Assembly (NCBI GenBank): GCA_964374095.1
Contig: CAYJXJ010000017.1
Coordinates: 1 to 39,723 of the forward strand
Direction of reading: 5' to 3'
DNA from: CAYJXJ01 sp964374095
GTDB taxonomy: Bacteria > Elusimicrobiota > Elusimicrobia > UBA1565 > UBA9628
Length of the DNA stretch: 39,723 bases
Positions 5,209-13,514 of the stretch are shown piece after piece (position 1 is the stretch's first letter; every line of letters begins with the position of its first letter). Under the pieces are notes generated by a model. It was not told the origin of the DNA. It ran no database searches and was given only the letters and a program-made list of their open reading frames with translations. A program made the position numbers and the translations under genes.

Positions 5209-6502
5209 CTTCGGCAAGTCATGGTTCTTCTCGTGCGATGCTCCCCTATTCGATCTTCAAAGGGTCCCGCCTGACACCAAAGAGGAATTCAACATCGCCC
5301 TGGTCAGCTATGCCGAGGACCAAGCCCGCAAGAATCTCGCTCGGATTCGCCGGTACATCGAGACTGTACCTGAACTTCGCTGGCTATACCCGCAATCCAA
5401 GGCTTTCGTCTGGGAAGCTGGACGACTTCAGACAAGCAACCTGGGCACAATCGAGACCTTCGGCTTCGGAAGCTCCCTGCGCGGAGGTCACTACGATAGG
5501 GTCATTGTCGATGATCCCACGAAAGACCACTGGACGATCAGCGTGGAGGAGCAGGAGAACTTCTTCTACGGTGTCCTCTGGCCGGCGATCAGGAAAACGG
5601 GGAGGCTTGCGGTGGTAGGCACGCCCGTTGACAGGGCCGACCTCATGGAACGGCTCGAGACCAACGCTGAGATTCCGCATTACAAGTTTCCCTGCATCAA
5701 CGCGGCCGGTGAGTCTCTGTGGCCCGAGCAGTACACGCTTGAGGATTTGGCCCGCAAGAAGTCGCGTATGCCGATCCATATGTGGATGCGGGAGTTCATG
5801 CTCAAGCGCATGAGTTCCAAGGACGCCACCTTCCGCGACGAGATGATTTACTACTACAAGCCGGAGGACATATTGGAACCCGGCGGCAACACCAGGTCCC
5901 TGTTCCGGGTTATGACCATCGACCCCGCGCTGTCTCCGGGCGGTGACGCCTTGGCAGTCGTGGCGACCGGGACCGATGCCAAGGGGACGACTTACGTTCT
6001 GGACCACATGGCCTACCGCGGCGACTTCCACATCGGCATCGAGCGCGTCTGTGACATGATCGTGCGCCACGCCCCGAACTTCCTAGGCTTTGAGGAGTTC
6101 GCCTTGCAGAACATGTACAAGATTTGGCTCATGGACGCGATGAAGCGGTGCGGCATACCCTACCGCGTGGAGTCCGTCGGCCGCGACAGCCACAAGACCA
6201 AGAAGGCCCGCATCGAGAGCTTGGAGCCCAAGCTCGCCAGCGGTGGGTTGCGTTTCCGGGCCGAGGATAAGCCGATCGTGGACCAGCTCATAACCTGGGA
6301 GCGCGACAGCAAGCACAACGAGGACGACCTTATCGACGCTCTGGCCTGGCAGGTCGGGATATGGCGAACGCCGCACGGTTACGCCGGGTCTAGGAACTAC
6401 GAACCCAAACCGGGGACTTTCAACGACGCCTTGGCCCGAGCGCGTGAGCGGTCCATGGCCGGGAACTACATCGCACAGCTTTTCAGGGACTTCCGTGGCT
6501 AG
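4955..6502 (+). CDS. terL: Terminase large subunit (ATPase-nuclease)
   Basis: GTG start at 4955, giving 515 residues. The packaging motor ATPase lies in the N-terminal half: Walker A SRDFGKS near residues 83-89 and Walker B YDRVIVDDP near 180-188. The C-terminal RuvC-like nuclease shows Asp323 in MTIDPALS, Glu380/381 in FLGFEEF, and the paired acids of NEDDLIDA near 455-462. Length and motif order match terminase large subunits. It drives DNA into the prohead through the portal encoded next. Its first ~85 codons overlap the small-subunit frame; a later ATG near residue 53 is possible, but the N-terminal helix looks genuine. Confidence 0.93.
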   Translation: MEQDELQRLLSRLTPEAISLLTPDQAESLRTSLEPYYSNLERRLALDNLEGFMTKILGHKVGAHHREWMAIRDRHQEFVIEASRDFGKSWFFSCDAPLFDLQRVPPDTKEEFNIALVSYAEDQARKNLARIRRYIETVPELRWLYPQSKAFVWEAGRLQTSNLGTIETFGFGSSLRGGHYDRVIVDDPTKDHWTISVEEQENFFYGVLWPAIRKTGRLAVVGTPVDRADLMERLETNAEIPHYKFPCINAAGESLWPEQYTLEDLARKKSRMPIHMWMREFMLKRMSSKDATFRDEMIYYYKPEDILEPGGNTRSLFRVMTIDPALSPGGDALAVVATGTDAKGTTYVLDHMAYRGDFHIGIERVCDMIVRHAPNFLGFEEFALQNMYKIWLMDAMKRCGIPYRVESVGRDSHKTKKARIESLEPKLASGGLRFRAEDKPIVDQLITWERDSKHNEDDLIDALAWQVGIWRTPHGYAGSRNYEPKPGTFNDALARARERSMAGNYIAQLFRDFRG

Positions 6503-6507
6503 GTTAG

Positions 6508-8262
6508 ATGGCTAAAAAAACCGACGTAGACAAGTGGATGACGCGGATCAAGACCGCGGAGGCGGTCCAACAGGATGCCGACCAACGATACGGCTATAGC
6601 CGGGCGTTCAAGCAATACCGCGGCGACTACCACTCGACCCTGCCGACGTGGATGGCGGGTGTTCCCATGGTTCCGATCAACGAGGTCTACGCCTACTTCA
6701 AAACCTTTACGCCGTCGGTCTACGCCCGCAACCCCCGCGTCAGCTTCAATCCGACTTCTGCCGGCAAGGCGGCGCAGGTAAAGCTCCTTGAACTCGCCGT
6801 CAATGCCTACTGGCGGGAACTTCGCATCAAGCACCAGATACGCCGCGTGATCCACGACGCCATCGGGGCCGAGGGCGTGATGAAGCTAGGCTACTCCGCT
6901 TCCTTTGGGGTCGCGGAGAAGCGAGACGACGACAAGGCCGGGTTTGAGGTCAACGAGAACATCGAGAGCGAGGACATTTTCGCCACCAGGATTTCATGGC
7001 GCAACTTCTTACGAGACCCGGATTCCGTAGACGGGCTCTCAGACGCTCGGTGGGTGGCGCATCGGGTGGTAAAGCCGTTGGAGGCGGTTCAGAACTCATC
7101 CCTCTACACCAACACTAAGAACTTGACCGCCACCCACACGCGGGAGCTTATGTTCACGAGCCAGTCCGGGCGCCCCAAGATGGAACGCGAGCCCCTGGTG
7201 GAGATTTTGGAGATATGGGACATCGACAACGGGAATGTACTGGCACTCAGTTCCGGGTCCAATGATGAGCTGTGGAAACCGAAGGATTGGCCGGACGAGT
7301 TCGAGGGCTACCCGTTCCAACTCCTGCGCTTCAACATGATCGACGACGAGTGCTACGCCCCCAACTTGATAGCCTCCTGGGAGCCGCAACTCTGGGAGAA
7401 GATCAAGCTCCGGTCCATGCAGCTCGACCACATCAAGCGGTTCAACCGCCAGCTTTGGGCGAAAGAGGGATCTGTCTCTCCTGAAGAAATGGCGAAGTTC
7501 GAGCAGGGGCTTACTGGCGCGGTCAATTTCTACACCGGCGACTCCATCCCTCAGCCGAACCAGTACCCGCAGATTCAGACCGACATCTACGCCGTCGAGG
7601 GCCGCGTTGACTTAGACAAGGACAACATCTCCGGCCAGCCCAATGCCGTCCGTTCTGCCCCCCAAAAGACGCAAAGCCGGACCCTTGGAGAGATCGACCG
7701 CCTGATTTCGTCCTTCCAATCCAGGCAGAGCGAGCCGCAGGACATCGTTGAGGAGTTCTCCTCCGAGGTCGCCTACAAGCTTGGGGCGCTCATTAAACAG
7801 TTTTTGCCGGGCACTAAGTTCGTGAGGGCAACTCAACGGGATTACCAAGAGATCAAAGAAGCCTTTGGCGACAGGTGGACCGGCAACGGTTTCAACGTCA
7901 GCCGCGACGATATAAAAGACGCCGAGTACGAGGCAGACGTGAAGGTTGGTAGCTCTCTGCCGCTTGACCGCCAGGGCCGCGTCGAGGCCATGACCGGTAT
8001 TCTCAAGCTCGGGCCGAGCATCGGCATCCAGCCCGGCGGGCGGCTGTCCCAGATCATCGGCAAGAACATGCTCTCCGATTTCGAGCTTGTCGAGATCGAG
8101 GCGGCCTACGAGCAGGAGATCGCCCAACTCAAGGCGCAGATGGCGGTAAGGCGGCAGGCCCAGATCGGTCGAGCAGACCAGGCGATAGAGCAGGTCCGGG
8201 CGCTTCGGGCAAGGGGTGAGGCTGAGCTCGGACAGAACGGCGGAGGCGGCGATGGACTGTGA
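6508..8262 (+). CDS. Portal protein
   Basis: 584 residues. Place (right after the large terminase, before scaffold and capsid), size and composition fit a podovirus-type portal, the dodecameric ring at the packaging vertex. Supporting features are an N-terminal YRAFKQYRGDY-type helix, a long central helical region with WEPQLWEKIKLRSM, the conserved-looking TLGEIDRLISSFQSRQS segment and a helical, charged C-terminus rich in Gln, Arg and Ala ending in a glycine tail. Only one cysteine occurs, as expected for cytoplasmic assembly. I did not recognise a specific portal subfamily from single motifs. Confidence 0.82.
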   Translation: MAKKTDVDKWMTRIKTAEAVQQDADQRYGYSRAFKQYRGDYHSTLPTWMAGVPMVPINEVYAYFKTFTPSVYARNPRVSFNPTSAGKAAQVKLLELAVNAYWRELRIKHQIRRVIHDAIGAEGVMKLGYSASFGVAEKRDDDKAGFEVNENIESEDIFATRISWRNFLRDPDSVDGLSDARWVAHRVVKPLEAVQNSSLYTNTKNLTATHTRELMFTSQSGRPKMEREPLVEILEIWDIDNGNVLALSSGSNDELWKPKDWPDEFEGYPFQLLRFNMIDDECYAPNLIASWEPQLWEKIKLRSMQLDHIKRFNRQLWAKEGSVSPEEMAKFEQGLTGAVNFYTGDSIPQPNQYPQIQTDIYAVEGRVDLDKDNISGQPNAVRSAPQKTQSRTLGEIDRLISSFQSRQSEPQDIVEEFSSEVAYKLGALIKQFLPGTKFVRATQRDYQEIKEAFGDRWTGNGFNVSRDDIKDAEYEADVKVGSSLPLDRQGRVEAMTGILKLGPSIGIQPGGRLSQIIGKNMLSDFELVEIEAAYEQEIAQLKAQMAVRRQAQIGRADQAIEQVRALRARGEAELGQNGGGGDGL

Positions 8263-8578
8263 CGGCTGCGGTTCCAAGGCGGCGACGTGGATCAGGCGCA
8301 ACTCGGCTGGAGAGACTTGTGATTGTTGCGGCGCGGCCGGGCCGCAGGGGCTCAGGGACGTTTACTTTCCGGGGCCGTATCTGGACCCACATCTCATCGA
8401 CACCAATGACGTTCGCCAGAAGGATGGTGTTTGGATCACTTCTCGCCGGCAGAAGGCGGAGATCATGAGAAAGATGGGAGTCCGCGAGGTCGGCGACCGT
8501 GTTGGCGGAGAACGCAAAGAGGACCGGTTGGCGCAGCGTATGGAGCGAGAGAAGGGCCGCGGTTATCTGCCTTATTAG
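8252..8578 (+). CDS. Zinc-ribbon head-region protein, 108 aa
   Basis: ATG at 8252 lies behind GGAGG and overlaps the end of the portal gene by 11 bases. The N-terminus carries a CDGC and CDCC pair about 20 residues apart, a four-cysteine zinc ribbon. A DVYFPGPYLDPHLIDTNDV stretch and a basic, helical C-terminus follow. Small zinc-ribbon proteins next to portal genes are common in phages; their role is not settled, with assembly factor or minor head protein as possibilities. Confidence 0.75.
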   Translation: MDCDGCGSKAATWIRRNSAGETCDCCGAAGPQGLRDVYFPGPYLDPHLIDTNDVRQKDGVWITSRRQKAEIMRKMGVREVGDRVGGERKEDRLAQRMEREKGRGYLPY

Positions 8579-8590
8579 GGAGGATTCTGG

Positions 8591-8800
8591 ATGAACCACT
8601 TAGCGCACCGAGCAAGGATGAAGCTGATGGGCAAGCGCAAGAGGGCTCCTTTGGGAGAGGGCGGCCGCTTCAAAGCCCTATCCGCAAAGCTCGGCAGGCG
8701 CAAAGGCGTCACGAACCCGAAGGCCCTAGCCGCGGCCATCGGACGCAAGAAGTATGGAGCGAAGCGCATGGCGGCATGGTCCGCAAAAGGGAGGAAATGA
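8591..8800 (+). CDS. Small very basic protein (KKYGxKRMAxxxxKGRK type)
   Basis: ATG at 8591 behind GGGAGG. The 69-residue product is Lys/Arg-rich and ends with NPKALAAAIGRKKYGAKRM, then AAWSAKGRK, a pattern I associate with small phage proteins near structural genes. It is likely nucleic-acid-binding by charge, but its role is unknown. Its stop overlaps the start region of the scaffold gene. Confidence 0.75.
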   Translation: MNHLAHRARMKLMGKRKRAPLGEGGRFKALSAKLGRRKGVTNPKALAAAIGRKKYGAKRMAAWSAKGRK

Positions 8801-8802
8801 TA

Positions 8803-9675
8803 ATGGACCCGATTTCAGGGGCGGAGGGACTCGATCAAGAACAGACGGACGCTGAGCCCGCGTCGGCAGACGGCGGGGGGGGCGAGTCTGGGACCATCGA
8901 GGGCCAAGACGGCGATCAAGCGCAAGGTCAGGGCGCCATCGACGATGCCTCGCAAGACGAGAACCTGACGCCGGAACTCCAAGCGGCCAAGAAGCAGATG
9001 GCGGCCGGGTTCCACAAGAAGATGCAGGCCCTCGCACAGGAGAAGCGCGAGATGCAGGCGAAGTTCGGGCAGTTCGAGCAGGACGCCAAGACGCTCTATG
9101 AGTTGGCGACCAAGCCTTGGTTCAAGGAGGCACTTGAGAAGTCGCGGCGGTCTGGGAGCGCGGTGCGTCATCAACCCCTCAGCGATGAGGAGTTCCAGTC
9201 CATCACGTCCAACAAGCAAGCCTTCGAGGGCTTCCTGGCGAACCGGGAAAATGCCCTCCTGGAGTCCTTGCGGACTCAACAGGAGGAACGGTTCGGTAAG
9301 TTCGGGGAGAAAACCGAGGAGATCGAGGCGCAGTTGGAGTTCAACAAGGCCGCCAGCCGTCCGGGCTGGTCGGACTTCTCGGAGCTTCACGACTCCGGGG
9401 CGCTTGAGTCCTACATCGAACAAGGCCTCACCTACGAGCAGGCGTACAAGATGTACAAGTTCGACCGCGGGGAGACGGAGAATCCCAAGAAGGTCAGTGC
9501 CGAGGCGCAGAGGATGCTGCAAGCCAAGCGCAATGGCGCTGTCAACCGGGACGGAATCTCCGGGAATCGCGGCGGGCCTGTCGTCAAGTACAAGACCATG
9601 GGTGACGCAATTCGCCTGGCGCTCGAACAATCCGCGAAAGGCGTGAAGGATTTCACGCTGGAGAGGGCCAAATAA
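8803..9675 (+). CDS. Capsid scaffolding protein
   Basis: ATG 8803 (or 8797, too close to GGGAGG). The 290-residue product has the usual scaffold make-up: an acidic, disordered Gln/Asp/Gly N-terminus, a central charged coiled coil (AAKKQMAAGFHKKMQALAQE onward), further helices with a WSDFSELHDSGALESYIEQG segment, and a basic C-terminus that would contact coat protein. It lies directly before the major capsid gene. No protease is evident nearby, so the scaffold may leave intact. No cysteine. Confidence 0.8.
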   Translation: MDPISGAEGLDQEQTDAEPASADGGGGESGTIEGQDGDQAQGQGAIDDASQDENLTPELQAAKKQMAAGFHKKMQALAQEKREMQAKFGQFEQDAKTLYELATKPWFKEALEKSRRSGSAVRHQPLSDEEFQSITSNKQAFEGFLANRENALLESLRTQQEERFGKFGEKTEEIEAQLEFNKAASRPGWSDFSELHDSGALESYIEQGLTYEQAYKMYKFDRGETENPKKVSAEAQRMLQAKRNGAVNRDGISGNRGGPVVKYKTMGDAIRLALEQSAKGVKDFTLERAK

Positions 9676-9716
9676 CGCACCGCCACAAAACGCACTACCA
9701 AAGGGGGTAGAAAAAA

Positions 9717-10688
9717 ATGTCTGCCAGCACTCTGTTCACATACGGTCCCGCGAACGTCGATTCGCTCTTGACGACCACGCGGGAGGCGTTCATGAAGGTC
9801 AAGGGCATGTTGAGCGATGCGATCTTTAGCGAGAGCACGTTGCTCAACCAGCTCGAACGGAAGAACAAGATCACCTTCCAGGGGGGGGCGTCCATTCTGG
9901 TGCCTCTCCTCTACGCCAAGAACTCGACGTTTGACTGGTTCTCTGGCGACGACACCCTGGACACGTCCGGCCAGGAAGGAATGACGACCGCTCAGTTCCA
10001 GTGGAAAAACCTGGGCGGGACGATCAAGTACAACGGGCCGGAGATCAGGGCCAATGCGGGGGAGAAGCGTCTCGACCTCGCCCAGGCCAAGATCAAGCAG
10101 GCCCAGATGAGCGCCAGGGACAAGCTCAACAGCTCCCTGTTCGCATCGACACAGGCCAGCAAGGCCATCTCGACCTTGCCGGTCCTGGCGGACGCGACCT
10201 CGACCGTGGCCGACATCAATTCGACCACGAACTCCTGGTGGCAGGCGCAGGTGACTGCGAGCGGAGTTTTCGCCGCCCGCGGCATCGACGACCTACGAAC
10301 GGTGCGCGACAACATCATCAAGGCCGGCCAGCAGGGCGGGACCCTGCCGGACATCCACATCACGACCCAGACCATCAAGGAGCTTTACGAGGCTTCCCAG
10401 GTCGCGGCGTTGCGGTATGGCGCGTCCGACACCCCGGATGCCGGAAAGCAGCGGCTCCTGTTCGCGGGCGCGGCGGTGGAGTTCGACTCCAACGTGGCCT
10501 CCGGCGAGTGGTACCAGTTGCCTTCCGACTCCCTGGAGTACGTCGTCAACCGGGAAGCTGACTGGGACATGAGCGAGTTCATGCGCGTGCCTCAGCAGAA
10601 CGTCTGGATCGCGCAACTGATCTGGATGGGGAACCTCGTCACCAGCAACCGCCGCCGCTTGGGCAAGCTGACCGGGATCACGGCCTAA
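9717..10688 (+). CDS. Major capsid protein
   Basis: 323 residues, ATG at 9717 behind AAAGGGGGTAG. It follows the scaffold, has the size of an HK97-fold coat protein, no cysteine, an N-terminal arm and spine-helix-like segment (LTTTREAFMKVKGMLSDAIF), a turn-rich E-loop-like region (FDWFSGDDTLDTSG) and a C-terminal half with PDIHITTQTIKELYEA and the FDSNVASGEWYQL strand set typical of coat proteins. The TTQTI...YE pattern occurs in many phage coat proteins. Confidence comes from context plus composition. Confidence 0.85.
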   Translation: MSASTLFTYGPANVDSLLTTTREAFMKVKGMLSDAIFSESTLLNQLERKNKITFQGGASILVPLLYAKNSTFDWFSGDDTLDTSGQEGMTTAQFQWKNLGGTIKYNGPEIRANAGEKRLDLAQAKIKQAQMSARDKLNSSLFASTQASKAISTLPVLADATSTVADINSTTNSWWQAQVTASGVFAARGIDDLRTVRDNIIKAGQQGGTLPDIHITTQTIKELYEASQVAALRYGASDTPDAGKQRLLFAGAAVEFDSNVASGEWYQLPSDSLEYVVNREADWDMSEFMRVPQQNVWIAQLIWMGNLVTSNRRRLGKLTGITA

Positions 10689-10700
10689 AGAGGAGGAACC

Positions 10701-10979
10701 ATGCCAGTCTCAAGCCTGAAGGCTCGGCCTCTCGGGGCCGGGATGTACGAGTACACCGGCGCGTTCGCTCACACTGCCGGGACGGCAGAGGAGACGTTGG
10801 CCCTCAACGCCGTCAGGGTTGAGTCGGTTGAGATCGGGGGGGACAGCTCGTCGGAAGTTTACGACCTGCATCCCCACTGGTCGCAGTCACTCAGCGGCAA
10901 GACCAGGACGCTGACCATTCACGCCCTGGCGACCATCGCGGCCGGACGCATACGCATCGTGGCAAGCGCGGGTCTGTAG
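10701..10979 (+). CDS. Decoration or head-surface protein candidate, 92 aa
   Basis: ATG at 10701 behind GAGGAGG. Short beta-type protein (ARPLGAGMYEYTGAF near the start, RTLTIHALATIAAGRIRIV near the end) with no cysteine. It directly follows the major capsid gene, the usual place for capsid decoration or stabilising proteins. No family recognised. Confidence 0.65.
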   Translation: MPVSSLKARPLGAGMYEYTGAFAHTAGTAEETLALNAVRVESVEIGGDSSSEVYDLHPHWSQSLSGKTRTLTIHALATIAAGRIRIVASAGL

Positions 10980-11002
10980 TGCAAGGCGCGGAAAGCAGAC
11001 GA

Positions 11003-11034
11003 CGCCTGGGGAGCCGTGAGAGATCCCCAAGGCG
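11003..11034 (+). other. Intergenic hairpin
   Basis: CGCCTGGGGA (11003-11012) pairs with TCCCCAAGGCG (11024-11034) with one bulged base. No T-run follows. It sits between two decoration-like genes and may mark mRNA processing or pausing. Confidence 0.4.
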
Positions 11035-11071
11035 GGCTGGAGTACAGAACCGCGCCAGGGGGTAGCACAAC

Positions 11072-11518
11072 ATGATCGCAAAAGCATCGGCGAGGACCGA
11101 TCCGGAACAGGTCTTTATCGTGTGCCGCAACATCAGCGGGGCCACCGTCTCGGACGGCGTTCCCGTTGAGTGGGACGTGGTGACGGCGACGGACGGAAAC
11201 GCCGTGACTGCGTGCAAGTCGGGGACCGGGAGCGTTGCCGGGCTGTTCGTCGGCATCACCCATTCCTCGATGGCCGACTCGGCCTACGGTCTGGTCCAGG
11301 TCTACGGGTTCAGGACGAGCGCGTACTACTCGGGCCAGTCCGGAACCGCGTCGAACCCGGGGACCTTCCTTAAGCCGATCGGTTCCCAGTTGGAGGCGCA
11401 GACCATGAGCGCGGCGACGACCTCGGGGCATATCTTCGTGACCCTGATGGAGACCGTCGCGGCTGCGGCTGCGTCGAGCACGGTGCATTACCGCAACGTG
11501 TTCATCCGGGCCTGCTAG
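11072..11518 (+). CDS. Head decoration-like protein, 148 aa
   Basis: ATG at 11072 behind AGGGGGTAGC. The product is Gly/Ser/Thr/Ala-rich and beta-type, with FIVCRNISGATVSDGVPVEW near the start and a repeated small-residue middle that resembles capsid-associated or fibre-type surface proteins. It ends with a basic VFIRAC. The position after the capsid gene supports a head role; no signal peptide is present. Confidence 0.65.
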   Translation: MIAKASARTDPEQVFIVCRNISGATVSDGVPVEWDVVTATDGNAVTACKSGTGSVAGLFVGITHSSMADSAYGLVQVYGFRTSAYYSGQSGTASNPGTFLKPIGSQLEAQTMSAATTSGHIFVTLMETVAAAAASSTVHYRNVFIRAC

Positions 11519-11530
11519 GTCCACGAGTAC

Positions 11531-11562
11531 GGGGGGGCCGGCCGCTCGGGGCCGGCCCCCCC
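11531..11562 (+). other. Perfect 13-bp GC hairpin before the sugar cassette
   Basis: GGGGGGGCCGGCC (11531-11543) pairs exactly with 11550-11562 around a 6-nt loop. The ribosome site of the glycosyltransferase follows at once, and neither strand has a T-run, so this is not a standard intrinsic terminator. It separates head genes from the glycan cassette and could stall RNA polymerase or protect an mRNA end. Confidence 0.65.
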
Positions 11563-11574
11563 AAGAGGAGGAGC

Positions 11575-12645
11575 ATGAGAGTTTTGTTCTTGGACGCGAC
11601 GGGAGGGTTCTACCCGCGCAGGCTTGAGGAGAAGCCTACGGGCGGCATCCTCACGTCGCTTACGCTCATCCCGCGCTATCTCGCGTCTCTCGGCATTGAT
11701 GTGCATGTGGCCTCGACCTACGACCGCGTTGAGGAGTACATGGGCGTTAAGTACGTCGAGAAGCCCATCGCTGAGAACATCTACGACGTGGTGGTCCTGA
11801 ACCGAAACGTGATCGACAAGGACATCATCCAATTTTTCAGGGCGTCACGGATCGTCTGGTGGCTCCACGACATTGTTGACCACCGCTACCTTGAGGACGA
11901 CGGGTACAGGTCGGTAGATGACATCGTGGCCCTGAGCGAATACTGCAAGAGGTCTTACTCTGACTTCTACGGCATCCCCCTGAATAAGTTCCATGTCATC
12001 CCGAATGGAGTTGACCGCAAGGTGTTCTATCCTGGGAAGGAAGCGCGGGACGGACCTCGTGACGGCAACCTGTTCGTCTGCGCGAGCGCACCGATCAAGG
12101 GCGCCTACCCGTTGGAGTACACGTTCATGAACCTGCGGAGGATCAACCCGCGGGCTGAGATACGCATGTATTCAAGCCAGGCGATACACGGCCTGGAAAA
12201 CACCGAAGGCATGTCCAAGATGCTCGAAGCCATGCGGAGCGTCGGCATCACGGTCCTCGACCCCGTGCCCCAAGCCGAACTGGCCGACGTAATGCGGAAA
12301 GCCTGCGCCTTCCTAATGCCCGGCCACTATCCTGAATTATGCAGTAACAGCCTCCTCCAAGCCCTCGCCTGCGGAACTCCGGTAATCGGCAGTCCCATCG
12401 CGAGCATCCCCGAGTTCGTCAAGCACCGCTTCAACGGGCTCCTCACGGAAACCGGACCGGCTGACCACTACTGGTGGTGGAAGCAGTTCGCAGTCCAATG
12501 CGCCACCATCATGACGGATAAAGATTTGCGGGAGAAGCTGTCCAGCAATGCGTCCTGGGGTCCTATGTCGTGGGACCAGATAGGGAATCGGTGGGTACAG
12601 ATTTTGACTTCAAAACCATCGCGCAAGGAACTGGCCCATGCCTAG
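11575..12645 (+). CDS. GT-B glycosyltransferase (family 4-like)
   Basis: ATG at 11575 behind AAGAGGAGGA. The 356-residue protein shows the two-domain GT-B plan: an N-terminal Rossmann half (MRVLFLDATGG, an IVWWLHD strand, VIPNGVDRKVF around residues 142-152) and a C-terminal half with NSLLQALACGTPVIGSPIAS, the Glu/Asn-region signature of retaining family-4 transferases (here the usual E is replaced by N or S), followed by LLTETGP. It should move a sugar from a nucleotide-sugar donor. It overlaps the methyltransferase by 8 bases, and the cassette sits between capsid and tail genes, so the target could be the virion surface or the host envelope. Confidence 0.82.
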   Translation: MRVLFLDATGGFYPRRLEEKPTGGILTSLTLIPRYLASLGIDVHVASTYDRVEEYMGVKYVEKPIAENIYDVVVLNRNVIDKDIIQFFRASRIVWWLHDIVDHRYLEDDGYRSVDDIVALSEYCKRSYSDFYGIPLNKFHVIPNGVDRKVFYPGKEARDGPRDGNLFVCASAPIKGAYPLEYTFMNLRRINPRAEIRMYSSQAIHGLENTEGMSKMLEAMRSVGITVLDPVPQAELADVMRKACAFLMPGHYPELCSNSLLQALACGTPVIGSPIASIPEFVKHRFNGLLTETGPADHYWWWKQFAVQCATIMTDKDLREKLSSNASWGPMSWDQIGNRWVQILTSKPSRKELAHA

Positions 12646-13309
12646 CACAACCTCCATTTTCTCCAAGTTCCCACCGGGGCATGACTTCGGCGGCAAGAAG
12701 GTACTCAACGTCGGCTGCGGCTTCGCGCAGTATAAGCGTCCGAACGTGATAAACCTGGATGCCTTTCCAATCTGCAAGCCGGATGTGGTCCACGATTTGA
12801 ACACGGTCCCACTGCCGTTCGACGACGAGCAGTTCGACATCATCATCGCCAATCATATCTTGGAGCATATCCCGAACTGGTGGGAGTGCTTCAATGACCT
12901 CACCAGGGTCCTCAAAACCAACGGTCAGCTCATAATATGGGTGCCCGCCATCGGGACTGACGCTCAGTGGGGCTTTCGAGATCATGTCGCGGAGATCAAC
13001 CCTTGCTCGTTCTTCGGAGTATACGGCACCTGGCGGGAGGGTGGCAACGCCTGGGCCGACGAGACCGCGGCCTGCCGGGCCAACCGTCTCAAGATGGTCG
13101 GCATGAGTTCAACCTGCGCGGGCGAGTGGTGGATCAAGCACGCCCCCGCATGGCTCAAGGCGTGGATGCGGAAGCACCTCCGAAACACCATGATCGAGGA
13201 CGGGTACATTTTTCGTAAGGTCACAATGCAGGAGCACATGGAGGAGAGAAACCGATATGCAGACCGGAACCCCCGAGTCGGGCGAGATCACGCTGTATCA
13301 GTGCTATAA
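12638..13309 (+). CDS. SAM-dependent class I methyltransferase, 223 aa
   Basis: Motif I VLNVGCGFA near residues 22-30, the acidic NLDAF after the second strand, and the FDIIIANHILEHI post-motif region near 66-78 identify the class I fold; LKTNGQLIIWVPAIG matches the fourth and fifth strands. It lacks DNA-methylase NPPY or DPPY motifs, so small-molecule, sugar or peptide methylation is more likely. The DXXLEHI-type pattern is common in methyltransferases of surface-glycan clusters. It overlaps both neighbours and is part of the glycan cassette. Confidence 0.8.
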   Translation: MPSTTSIFSKFPPGHDFGGKKVLNVGCGFAQYKRPNVINLDAFPICKPDVVHDLNTVPLPFDDEQFDIIIANHILEHIPNWWECFNDLTRVLKTNGQLIIWVPAIGTDAQWGFRDHVAEINPCSFFGVYGTWREGGNAWADETAACRANRLKMVGMSSTCAGEWWIKHAPAWLKAWMRKHLRNTMIEDGYIFRKVTMQEHMEERNRYADRNPRVGRDHAVSVL

Positions 13310-13514
13310 ATGCGGTCGCGGCCGGTATCAGGATGAGATCGACGCTGGGGCGAAGTGCCCGCGGTGCGCGTCCATGCACGTCAGCAGGGCTCCGTACACG
13401 TTTCGATTCGTCGCCGCCTTCCTGTTGAGGCACCCGCGCCTGATCAGGCGCTATTTCCGCGAGGATTTCTCCCGTGACGTGCGTGACTGGTGGGGGCCTG
13501 CCAATGCCGCTTAG
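13257..13514 (+). CDS. Rubredoxin-like zinc-ribbon protein, 85 aa
   Basis: ATG 13257 behind GAGGAGAG, overlapping the methyltransferase end in another frame by 53 bases. CYKC and CPRC, about 19 residues apart, form a zinc ribbon, followed by a basic amphipathic helical C-terminus (LLRHPRLIRRYFREDF) that may contact membrane or nucleic acid. Its place between a methyltransferase and a glycosyltransferase suggests an accessory role; function unknown. Confidence 0.68.
   Translation: MQTGTPESGEITLYQCYKCGRGRYQDEIDAGAKCPRCASMHVSRAPYTFRFVAAFLLRHPRLIRRYFREDFSRDVRDWWGPANAA

Noticed and set aside
11531..11562. Intrinsic terminator
   Set aside because: The stem is strong but no T-run follows on either strand, and a translated operon continues.
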